Part shown: positions 36,457 to 43,955 of the stretch, piece after piece
How the letters are laid out: each line of letters begins with the position of its first letter
Position numbering within the stretch: the first letter of the stretch is position 1
DNA from: JAKQDH01 sp029558835
GTDB taxonomy: Bacteria; Planctomycetota; Phycisphaerae; UBA1845
NCBI GenBank assembly: GCA_035356615.1
Contig: DAOQSN010000027.1
Location: 12,270 to 76,269 of the forward strand
Reading direction: 5' to 3'
Length of the DNA: 64,000 nucleotides
Translations under genes and position numbers: made by a program
The notes under the pieces: model-generated
The model's database searches: none
What the model saw: only the letters and a program-made list of their open reading frames with translations
What the model was told of the DNA's origin: nothing

Positions 36457-36729
36457 TTCGGAATCCTCCTTCGCCGGTCGGTCGAACCGCGTTCGTCTGG
36501 GATTAGCGCTCTCGCTCCCCAAGTCCCCCATGCGGCCGCTGGGCGGAAGCGGGCAGTACGTCCGCCCCGTCGGTCCCAAAACGCAGTATATCGCAAGTCC
36601 GTGGGGTAGAGCAAGCCGCTGCGTTGCCGCAGCTCCAGCGTGCCGCGGCGGTCCGAACAGAACGGCACACTCACTCGCTCTAAGTCAAGTCAGGACGGGA
36701 GAATGTTTGTTGCACGACATGCGAGCGAG

Positions 36730-37782
36730 TCAGCGACCACCCTGCACGATGTCGTCGACGTCACCTGGCAGCTTGGCCAGCAGGGCGTCCACCTGCGGAC
36801 CGCGGACCAGCCCCAGTTCCAGGGCCGGGCGGGAGCCCAGCAGGTCATAGGCCACGCGGGGAGCGTAGCCGAGCACGACCGTGATCATGTCGGCAAGTTG
36901 CAGTTGCAGCCGTTCGCGGCGGTGGGGATCGTCAGCGGCGGGGGGGCAATGGTGGTCACTGATGAGGGAGCGCAGCCGCGGCGGCAGTTCCCACGCGGTC
37001 GCGATCAACTCGCCGAACTCCTGATGGCATTGCTGGCAGAGGTACTCGAAGGTCTCCAGGTCCACCCGGAAACGCATGATCTCACGCTGATGCTGGGTCT
37101 CACGCAACACGACGACGTTACCGATGTCGTGCAGCAACCCGAGCAGAAATGCCTCCTCGGGATCGGCGCCGGTGAGCTCCGACAGCCGCTGCATGACGGC
37201 CGCCCCCGCCAGCGCGCGACGCCACAACATCTGCGCCAGGTCGCGTTCCTTGCCCCGGCTGTCGAAATGGGCGGCCTGCAGCGAGTGATACATCATCAGC
37301 GTCCGCAGCGCGTTGGCACCCAGGCGGGTGACGGCCGCACGCAACGAGGTGATCTTCTTCGCCCCGCCGTACAGAGGCGAGTTGACCATGCGGATCACCG
37401 CGCCGGCGATCACCTGGTCGGTGGCGATATCGTTGGCGACCTTGCCGAAATCGCAGTCCGAGCTGCGCAGGCGGCGCAGCACGCGCTCCGGCACTTGCGG
37501 CAGCGCGGGGATGCTCAGGTTGTGCCCATCAAAGTGGGATACCAGGGCGTTCTGCAAGGCCCGCCCCTCGGTGGTCAGCTCGGGGTGAACGAGCGGCGGG
37601 AAATCAGTGCAGGCGTCCGCGGGGGGTGCCCACCAGACCTCGGCCGGGGGTTCCTCCTTGACGACGGGATCCAGGGTCGCGACCGCGCCACCGGACGCGG
37701 CCACCTGCGCGGGGTCTCCCGCGCGGACCCCTTCCGCACACTGGCGACCCAAAGTACCGACGAGCCAATCCCAGACTCCCAC
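36730..37782 (-). CDS. HDOD-domain protein
   Basis: The 350-residue protein has an N-terminal low-conservation part (1-85) and an HDOD domain (about 90-300): LPQVPERVLRRLRSSDCDFGKVANDIATDQVIAGAVIRMVNSPLYGGAKKITSLRAAVTRLGANALRTLMMYHSL, then the HD-like LGLLHDIGNVVVL and HQEFGELIATAWELPPRLRSLISDHH. HDOD proteins act in regulation, often of c-di-GMP, chemotaxis or stress responses, usually without enzyme activity. The GTG at 37782 has GGGAG upstream. No signalling partner is adjacent. Confidence 0.87.
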   Translation of the reverse strand: MGVWDWLVGTLGRQCAEGVRAGDPAQVAASGGAVATLDPVVKEEPPAEVWWAPPADACTDFPPLVHPELTTEGRALQNALVSHFDGHNLSIPALPQVPERVLRRLRSSDCDFGKVANDIATDQVIAGAVIRMVNSPLYGGAKKITSLRAAVTRLGANALRTLMMYHSLQAAHFDSRGKERDLAQMLWRRALAGAAVMQRLSELTGADPEEAFLLGLLHDIGNVVVLRETQHQREIMRFRVDLETFEYLCQQCHQEFGELIATAWELPPRLRSLISDHHCPPAADDPHRRERLQLQLADMITVVLGYAPRVAYDLLGSRPALELGLVRGPQVDALLAKLPGDVDDIVQGGR

Positions 37783-37978
37783 GCGCAGTTCTCCCGAACG
37801 GGTCAGAGACGCAGGCGGCCGGCTTCGTGGCCCGCGTGCTCTACTTCAACCTCTGGATAGGCCACAGGGGTTATCGACCGGCCCGCGGGCAGAGTGGTGT
37901 CGGCCGCGTCTGTGGACGCTCGAATGTCGTGCGCCGGCCCTACGTCCGATAGCAACCGCGCGGCAAGAAACCCCAGCG

Positions 37979-38087
37979 GGTGGCATGGCCAAGCGCAGCG
38001 CCGCCATGCCGGAGAAGTGTGTACGTCGTCGCTCCTTGCGGAAGTGCATGCCGGCGTCCGCTTAGGGCGGGCTTGGGCATGCCACCC
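37979..38087. repeat. palindromic element B, copy B2
   Basis: GGTGGCATGGCCAAGCGCAG and GGCTTGGGCATGCCACC are the terminal arms. CGCCGCCATGCC and GTGCATGCCGGCG lie inside. It occupies the spacer between lgt and the HDOD gene, both minus-strand; no gene was recognised in the rest of 37783-38187. Confidence 0.85.
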
Positions 38088-38187
38088 TCTGCACTGGGGG
38101 CGGGCATGGGCAGGGCACCTGGTTTCCCGTTTTCGTGGTGGTGCTTCGTCTGCTGCGGGGGAGCGACGGTACTGCTTCAACGGGCGG

Positions 38188-39420
38188 TCAGCGCCGCGGC
38201 GCCGGCTCCTCGGGCGGGACATAGGCAACCGCATACGGCGAACGCTGCGGCAGGAACCGGTAGAGTACCACCAGATACGCCACGCCGATCAGAAACAGCA
38301 ACACGCAAATGAACTGCGAAACCGTCAGCCCAAGAACATCGCGCGGATTGTCCGTGCGGATGATCTCGAGAATGAACCGGGCCACCGGATACAGAACCAA
38401 CATTGCCCCGAACACGACGCCGTGCCGCTTCCGTACGTAAAACAGCGCCGTCAGCAGGAAGCACAGCAGGAACGCATTCACCGACGCGTAGAGCTGCGTG
38501 GGATGCACCGGCAGCGAGGCACACCCCGCCGCTAGGTCCTCCAACTCACTGACCGAAATGATGCGTTCGGGGTTCGCGCGCGAGGGGTAGGTCTGGGCAA
38601 GCGCCAGGAGGTCCAGGTTGTGCTTGCGGAGATGGACGTCGCGTTGGCGTTCGGCGACCTCGGCCTCCTGTTGCAGCTTGCGGACCTCCTCCTCCGGTGC
38701 CCCGGCCGCCACCGCCGCCTGCAACGCCTCCTGGGCTTTCGCCGCGGCGCGGAGCGGCCCTTCACGGCGTTCGACGGACATCGAGAGGGCCTCGGCCGGC
38801 ACCGGGAACGACCTTGAGGCCCCCGAGTGCCCGTCCGCCGTCACCAGCAACTCGGCCGGGATCGTCACCAGCCGGTCCTCCCAATGCCGCAACTGGGCCG
38901 CGCTGCCGTAGGGGAAACTGATGGCCCAGGGCAAGGCCGGCACCGACGCCCCCGACGCATCCGTCTGCACGCAGGGACCGCCGTAACAGCAGCCGTTGAA
39001 GAAGCACCCGATCCGCCCCAGCGCCAGCCCCCACATCAAACTGGGCGCGAACAGGTCGAGATACACGCGCATCGACGCTCGCTTGAGCCGCAGATACACC
39101 AGCAGCGCCGGCACCCCTCCCAGCACCGCGCCCAGAAACTCCAGCCCGCCCTCCCGAATGTCCACGATGGCCAGCAAGCGGTTGGGAACGTGCGCGAACT
39201 GCGACTCCCAGTAGTGAATGACGAAGAACACCCGGGCGCCGATCATCCCGAAGATCAGCGCCAGGAAGCACAGGTTCAGCACCAGATCCGGATCGCACTT
39301 CACCCGCTGCGCCCGGCGCATGGTAAACCAGGTGGCCGTCAGAAACCCCACCATCACGCACAAGCCGTACGTCTTGATCGTGATGCCGAACGGCAGCGAA
39401 AACGGCAGTTCCGGATACAT
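38188..39420 (-). CDS. lgt: prolipoprotein diacylglyceryl transferase with large insertion
   Basis: Lgt adds diacylglycerol to the lipobox Cys of prolipoproteins at the inner membrane. Conserved parts are seen: FGITIKTYGLCVMVGFLTA, IFGMIGARVFFVIHYW, GGLEFLGAVLGGVPALLVYLRLK, the LALGRIGCFFNGCCYGGPC signature and VHPTQLYASVNAF. At 410 residues it is over 100 longer than usual. Residues about 171-298 form an inserted segment between GCCYGGPC and HPTQLY that includes a charged helix (RAAAKAQEALQAAVAAGAPEEEVRKLQQEAEVAERQRDVHLRKH), likely a coiled coil on the outer face. It serves the several lipoproteins in this window. Minus-strand neighbour of panC. Confidence 0.93.
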   Translation of the reverse strand: MYPELPFSLPFGITIKTYGLCVMVGFLTATWFTMRRAQRVKCDPDLVLNLCFLALIFGMIGARVFFVIHYWESQFAHVPNRLLAIVDIREGGLEFLGAVLGGVPALLVYLRLKRASMRVYLDLFAPSLMWGLALGRIGCFFNGCCYGGPCVQTDASGASVPALPWAISFPYGSAAQLRHWEDRLVTIPAELLVTADGHSGASRSFPVPAEALSMSVERREGPLRAAAKAQEALQAAVAAGAPEEEVRKLQQEAEVAERQRDVHLRKHNLDLLALAQTYPSRANPERIISVSELEDLAAGCASLPVHPTQLYASVNAFLLCFLLTALFYVRKRHGVVFGAMLVLYPVARFILEIIRTDNPRDVLGLTVSQFICVLLFLIGVAYLVVLYRFLPQRSPYAVAYVPPEEPAPRR

Positions 39421-39520
39421 CAGGCACGTCGATCCATCGCCAATCGGCGTCGTTGCTTAAGCCGCACTCGTTCGCACCGCAGGCATCCTACAGAGAACTA
39501 CGTGCAAGGGAAAGGGGGCT

Positions 39521-39692
39521 GGGTGCCATGCCCGAGCCACGGGCGCCCGCACGACGAATCGGGTGGCATGCCCAAGCCCGCCCTGGGTGGCATGCCCAAG
39601 CCCGCCCTGAGCGGGCGCCGGCATGCTGCGGCGATAGCGGACGTCTCGTTGGCAGCGAAGCATGGCGGCACTGCGCTTGGCCATGCCACCCT
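39521..39692. repeat. palindromic element B, copy B3, with internal 24-bp tandem duplication
   Basis: The arms are GGTGGCATGCCCAAGCCCGC and GCGCTTGGCCATGCCACC. A 24-base block beginning GGGTGGCATGCCCAAG is present twice without change (39561-39584 and 39585-39608). A related half-copy (GGGTGCCATGCCCGAGCC) precedes it at 39521. It lies between panC and lgt, both minus-strand. Confidence 0.85.
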
Positions 39693-39729
39693 CTTCCCAA
39701 CGCCGGCTTCTCCAATTGGCTGGACCTGT

Positions 39730-40590
39730 TTAGCGGCCCGAGGCCGGCGGGGCCAAAGCTACGTTGTCAATCAGCCGACACTTCCCGATCCACACGGCCA
39801 GGCAGGCACGCGCCGCACGGTCAACGACCGCCATCGGCTCCAGCGTCTCCGGGTCCACGATGTCGATGTAGTCGATGCGACCAGCACCGGCGGCCTCGAT
39901 GAGCTTGCGCATGCGTTCGATCAGCAGCGCCCCATCCCGCTGACCGTGCGCAACCTCCTCGACCGCGGTGAACAGCGCCCGGCTCAGGCAGAGTGCCTGC
40001 TGCCGCTGCGACGCGCTCAGGTACACGTTGCGGCTCGACCTCGCCAGCCCGTCCGGCTCGCGCACGGTCGGGCAGCCGACGACCCGGATCGGCAGGTCCA
40101 GATCGGTCGCCATCCGCCGAATCACCACGAGTTGCTGATAGTCCTTCTCCCCGAAGTACGCGGAATCCGCCGGGAGAATCTGAAACAGCTTGGCGACGAC
40201 CGTGGCCACTCCGTCGAAGTGTCCGGGGCGATGGGCCCCGCACAGCCGGTTCGTCAGCCGCTCGACGCGCACGGTTGTCACGTGCCCCGCCGGGTACATC
40301 GTCTCCGCCGGGGGTGCAAACACGAGGTCCACCCCGGCCGCACGGCAGGCGGCAAGGTCTGCCTCGATCGGCCGGGGATAGGCAGCGAAATCCTCCTGGG
40401 GCCCAAACTGCGTCGGGTTCACGAAGATGCTCACGGCCACCATCCGGCAGTCCCGACGCGCCTGCTCCACCAGCGACAGGTGCCCCGCGTGCAACGCGCC
40501 CATCGTGGGCACCAACCCCACGCGATTGCCCGCCCGCTGGGCCTCAACGACCACCTCCCGGCACTGCGGAATCTCGCTGACTGTCAGCAT
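39730..40590 (-). CDS. panC: pantothenate synthetase
   Basis: PanC joins pantoate and beta-alanine with ATP to make pantothenate. The 286-residue protein carries VGLVPTMGALHAGHLSLVEQAR (HIGH-type nucleotide motif), VSIFVNPTQFGPQEDFAAYPR, GHFDGVATVVAKLFQI, YFGEKDYQQLVVIRRM, and the SSRNVYLS motif. The ATG at 40590 has GGAG about nine bases upstream; the longer frame to 40638 adds an Arg-rich leader of no family value. No other pantothenate genes are adjacent. Confidence 0.95.
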   Translation of the reverse strand: MLTVSEIPQCREVVVEAQRAGNRVGLVPTMGALHAGHLSLVEQARRDCRMVAVSIFVNPTQFGPQEDFAAYPRPIEADLAACRAAGVDLVFAPPAETMYPAGHVTTVRVERLTNRLCGAHRPGHFDGVATVVAKLFQILPADSAYFGEKDYQQLVVIRRMATDLDLPIRVVGCPTVREPDGLARSSRNVYLSASQRQQALCLSRALFTAVEEVAHGQRDGALLIERMRKLIEAAGAGRIDYIDIVDPETLEPMAVVDRAARACLAVWIGKCRLIDNVALAPPASGR

Positions 40591-40950
40591 CTCGTCGCTC
40601 CCCGCGGCCGTCCGAACCCGCCGGCGTCGCCGGGCCACCCCGAGGCACGGTACGGTGATAGCTGTACACCGCCCCCCGTGACCGATACAGTCACCTCGAC
40701 GGGCCCACGGAGACTACCATAAAGCCTACGGGTCGGTCCGGTATCCGCAAGCGGGCTTCGTAGCATCGCCCCTCCGCAGGCCGAGTAGCGTCGCCCCCCC
40801 CCGCAGGCGACGCGGTCGTCAATGAAGCCCCGAGAATGCCACTTCGGCCACGGGGGGCCGACACTACGGGGCGCTGGGGCCGGTGCGATTGCGTCAACGG
40901 ATGCCTAACGTGCGGCAACCGCACGTGTCTAACCACCGGGAGCGAAGGGC
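40591..40950. other. divergent intergenic region panC / ECF sigma
   Basis: The spacer holds the promoters of panC (minus) and the sigma gene (plus). A doubled GTAGCATCGCC / GTAGCGTCGCC motif lies near 40760-40810, and the palindrome at 40908-40926 precedes the sigma start. No gene was recognised. Confidence 0.45.
40908..40926 (+). promoter_or_regulatory. perfect palindrome before the ECF sigma gene
   Basis: ACGTGCGG-CAA-CCGCACGT is an 8-bp stem with a 3-base loop. It ends 24 bases before the GTG start and just ahead of the GGGAGCG ribosome-binding site. It could be an operator or a hairpin controlling access to the start. Confidence 0.45.
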
Positions 40951-41550
40951 GTGGACAGTACGGTGGCAACGAACCAGAGCGGGGAGGTCGCCCTCGTCTG
41001 CCGTGCCCAGCGCGGCGACGCGGCCGCCTATACCGAACTGGTCCGCAGCTACCAGAAGCGGGTGGTCTCCGTGGCGTACCGCCTGCTGGGTCACAGTGAG
41101 GATGCCGCCGATGTCGCGCAGGAAGCCTTTGTCCGAGCCTACCACAACCTGGAGCAGCTCGATGATCCCGAGCGCTTCGGGCCGTGGCTCATGCGGGTGG
41201 TTACCACGCAAGCGCTCAACTTCCGCCGCTGCCGCAAGAGTCGCGCGGCCGCCTCGCTCGACCAGCTCGGGGAGGGCACCACGGGCTGGCGCCTGTCCGG
41301 CAGTCGCAAGGCGTTCGTGGAGCGGGATGACGATCCCGATGGACCGCTGCCGACTGAGTTGCACGCGGCCATCAGCGCCGCGCTCGAACAACTGCCGGAG
41401 AAACAGCGGCTCGCGCTGGTCCTGTTCAGCGTCGAGGGCATGCCGCAGAGGGACGTGGCGCAGATCCTCGACTGCAGCATCGAGCTGGTGAAATGGAACG
41501 TGTTTCAGGCGCGCCAGAAACTCAAGGACCTGTTACACGAGTTCCTCTAA
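40951..41550 (+). CDS. ECF-type RNA polymerase sigma factor
   Basis: The 199-residue protein has sigma region 2 (AAYTELVRSYQKRVVSVAYRLLGHSEDAADVAQEAFVRAYHNLEQLDDPERFGPWLMRVVTTQALNFRR) and region 4 (ISAALEQLPEKQRLALVLFSVEGMPQRDVAQILDCSIELVKWNVFQARQKLKDLL), without region 3, as in ECF sigma factors. The GTG at 40951 has GGGAGCGAAGG upstream. The next gene encodes a membrane protein with anti-sigma layout, so activity is probably held by it and released by an envelope signal. Confidence 0.93.
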   Translation: MDSTVATNQSGEVALVCRAQRGDAAAYTELVRSYQKRVVSVAYRLLGHSEDAADVAQEAFVRAYHNLEQLDDPERFGPWLMRVVTTQALNFRRCRKSRAAASLDQLGEGTTGWRLSGSRKAFVERDDDPDGPLPTELHAAISAALEQLPEKQRLALVLFSVEGMPQRDVAQILDCSIELVKWNVFQARQKLKDLLHEFL

Positions 41551-41643
41551 CGGAAGGCAAGAGGCAAGAGAAAGGCGTAGGGTGGGCATTGCCCACCGGA
41601 ATAGCCAACAGCGCATGACCGGCACCGCGCGAACGGTACAACG

Positions 41644-42348
41644 ATGAAGGAGCCCCAACACAACCCGAATGATCCGCTCTTCCTGCTCAGTTGTAGCCTC
41701 GACGGCGAACTGACACCGCAGGAGCAGCAGCGCCTCGCGGAGGCCCTGGCGCGCTCCCCGCAACTGCGCGCGGAGGGTGAGCAACTGGGCCGCGTGGACC
41801 ACTTGGTGCGCGCCTGGGGCGAATGCGACACGAACGTCGACGCTGACGCGCTCACGGCGGAGGTCCGTGCTTTCCTTGCGGACGAAGCGGCGGAGGCCGG
41901 CGACCAGACCGTCCAGAAGGAATCCAGCCGCGTCGATCAGCTTCTACACCGCTGGGCAGCGCCCCAGGTTGCCTTTGACGAAGCGCGGTTCGCGGCCGGG
42001 GTGTTGCGGCGCCTCGTGCAGGAACAGCGTCTACGCATGGTCCGTCGCTGGGTGATCCGCCTGGGAACGCCGTTGGCGGCGGCGGCCGTCATCGCCCTGG
42101 CGTTTATCAGCAGGGTCGGTCCGGTAGCGGTGCCGGAACCGGCGCCCGGGCCCCGGGCGGTGGTCCACGTCCAAGTCGGGCCGCAGGCACTCGCCGGCGG
42201 GGCCGCGTCACCCGCGGTCTGTCAGGTCCGTTTTGCACGTGAGGCCGCCACGGCGGATTCTCTAACGCCCCTCCGGCGGGGGGTGTCATACGCTTGGGCC
42301 GGCCCGGCACCGGCGGTGCCCCGCGCGGACGCCCCGCTGCCCTGGTAA
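41644..42348 (+). CDS. putative membrane anti-sigma factor
   Basis: The 234-residue protein begins with LFLLSCSLDGELTPQEQQRLAEALARSPQLRAEGEQL, the helical sigma-binding layout seen in anti-sigma factors, but the HxxxCxxC zinc motif is absent (SPQLRAE stands where CxxC usually is). One transmembrane segment follows (LGTPLAAAAVIALAFIS, about residue 140-156). A short Pro/Ala-rich external tail ends the protein. It lies 93 bases after the sigma gene and is followed by the STN-like gene; the three look like one transcription unit. The pairing with the sigma factor is inferred from context. Confidence 0.75.
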   Translation: MKEPQHNPNDPLFLLSCSLDGELTPQEQQRLAEALARSPQLRAEGEQLGRVDHLVRAWGECDTNVDADALTAEVRAFLADEAAEAGDQTVQKESSRVDQLLHRWAAPQVAFDEARFAAGVLRRLVQEQRLRMVRRWVIRLGTPLAAAAVIALAFISRVGPVAVPEPAPGPRAVVHVQVGPQALAGGAASPAVCQVRFAREAATADSLTPLRRGVSYAWAGPAPAVPRADAPLPW

Positions 42349-42429
42349 GACGCGGCCGCTCAGAAACAAGTGACCATCCGCGATGCCGGACATCCGTCGT
42401 CGTGGAGGACTTCACGGGGGTAATCAGCC

Positions 42430-43569
42430 ATGATCGCACGCACGTTGACCTTGGTCATGTTCGCCGCCACGCTCGGCCTCGCGCCGCCCAAGCAGCCGAC
42501 CGACGTCCGCACGCTCGTCGAGCAGGCGCTGGACGAAACCAGCCGCGCCATCACGCTCGACAACGTGCCCCTCGAGGACGCCTTTCGGCAAATCGCGGAG
42601 CAGACCGGCGTGGAGTTGGTGATGTCGGCGGAGGCGATGGCCCTGCTGCCCCACGGCCCCCAGACGCGCGTGACCGCCCGCATCGCCAACATTCCCCTGC
42701 GCCAGGGCCTGCGCGAGTTGTTCGCGCCGCTGGGCATGGACCTCTTCGTCACCGAGGGCGTCGTCCAGGTGGAGCCCAAGCTCGTGCTGCTGCGCCTGGG
42801 CCGACCCGTAAGCTGGACCGAGCTCGACACGCTCGCGACCCTCACCGCGCTGCAACCCGGCCTCAAGGAGCAGGACCGCGAGAGCCTGCGCGGCTTGGTG
42901 CAGTTCCGCGTGGACGTCAATGACCCGTGGCAGCAGTTCGCCCAGGCCGTGCGCGACGTGGGGGCCGGGCCCGCCGATGAGGTCATCTCCAGCGCTTGCG
43001 ACCGCTTCGGCTGGACCTGGGTGCTCTCCGACGAGCGCGTGATCATCCTGCCCATCGAACAGTTGATCGTCCAGCAGTTGCAACAGCCCCTCTCAATCCG
43101 CCTCAGCAGCCGGCCGCTCATGGACGTGCTCCGCGAAGTCGGACGCCGACTCAACGTGCGCGTGCGGACGGAGCCGGGGGCCGTGGCGTCGCTGCCCGCC
43201 CAGATCCAGCAGAGTTTCTCCCTCTACGCCACGCAGAACACCGGCGAGGAAGTGCTCGATGCCATCGCCGCCGCCACCGGCTTGGGTTACTTGACTGATC
43301 CCGACGGCGTGCTGTTCTACCGCCCGGCCACCGGCGCGGCCGGCAACTCAACCGATGCCCAGGGCGGCGCGGCCGCCACGGATGCGAACCGCACCGACCC
43401 CTATGTCGCACAGGTGGTGCGCAAGCTGCCCGACGGTACCGAGTGGCGCTGGCTCATCCGCAAGTCAGAGCTGCCGGAAGACCTGCTCCGCATGCGCGAC
43501 CAGGACCGGGACCAAGCGATCAACACGTTGCGGATCGATGCCACCGCCGCCCCTGCGGGCAAGCCGTGA
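42430..43569 (+). CDS. secreted protein with STN/secretin-N-like repeats
   Basis: The 379-residue protein has a short signal-like N-terminus (MIARTLTLVMFAATLGLAPP). At least three short units of the STN or secretin-N kind follow: ITLDNVPLEDAFRQIAEQTGVELVMS, then IPLRQGLRELFAPLGMDLFVTEGVVQVEP, and LSSRPLMDVLREVGRRLNVRVRTEPG with GEEVLDAIAAATGLGYLTDPDGVLFYRP. Secretins and TonB receptors carry such units at the periplasmic end, but no pore or beta-barrel domain follows. It probably senses or scaffolds in the envelope together with the anti-sigma factor upstream. Confidence 0.65.
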   Translation: MIARTLTLVMFAATLGLAPPKQPTDVRTLVEQALDETSRAITLDNVPLEDAFRQIAEQTGVELVMSAEAMALLPHGPQTRVTARIANIPLRQGLRELFAPLGMDLFVTEGVVQVEPKLVLLRLGRPVSWTELDTLATLTALQPGLKEQDRESLRGLVQFRVDVNDPWQQFAQAVRDVGAGPADEVISSACDRFGWTWVLSDERVIILPIEQLIVQQLQQPLSIRLSSRPLMDVLREVGRRLNVRVRTEPGAVASLPAQIQQSFSLYATQNTGEEVLDAIAAATGLGYLTDPDGVLFYRPATGAAGNSTDAQGGAAATDANRTDPYVAQVVRKLPDGTEWRWLIRKSELPEDLLRMRDQDRDQAINTLRIDATAAPAGKP

Positions 43570-43599
43570 GACGCTGACGCGCGCCAGCTTCATCCGTCC

Positions 43600-43620
43600 C
43601 CCACCTCCAAAGGAGGTGGG
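43600..43620 (+). terminator. hairpin after the STN-like gene
   Basis: CCCACCTCC-AAA-GGAGGTGGG is a perfect 9-bp stem with a 3-base loop, 31 bases past the stop. There is no T tract. It is the likely end of the sigma/anti-sigma unit. Confidence 0.5.
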
Positions 43621-43646
43621 CCACCCGGGTCGCCCAAGCGGGTAAG

Positions 43647-43754
43647 GGGTGGCCCAAGTGCTGTGGACCTGGCGGGTGGCCCAAGTGCTGTGGACCTGGC
43701 GGGTGGCCCAGGTGCTGTGGACCTGGCGGGTGGCCCAGGTCCTGTGGACCTGGG
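43647..43754. repeat. 27-bp tandem repeat, four units
   Basis: Four consecutive 27-base units each begin GGGTGGCCCA and contain CTGTGGACCTGG (43647, 43674, 43701, 43728). Units 1 and 2 are identical and 3 and 4 differ by a few bases. The last is followed by GGGACTGATGA. The same unit with the same following bases occurs once at 61620-61646. There are no spacers, so it is not a CRISPR. Confidence 0.9.
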
Positions 43755-43955
43755 GGACTGATGAACGTCCCTGCCCTGCCGTGAGTCACGGCTGCCGCCC
43801 GGACCGCACCGTATCACTGACCCACCCCCCGCTGATAGAGCGCCTTGGACATTCTCTTCATGGGGCCCGGCTCGCGCCGGACCGCGGCCCGGGCACACCG
43901 GTGTGCGGCGTGCCCGGGCAGGGGCCGGTGGAGGCTTCTTCGCCCCGCGAAGCTC

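Noticed and set aside
43647..43754. Possible CRISPR array
   Set aside because: Units are directly adjacent with no spacers and no cas genes are present.
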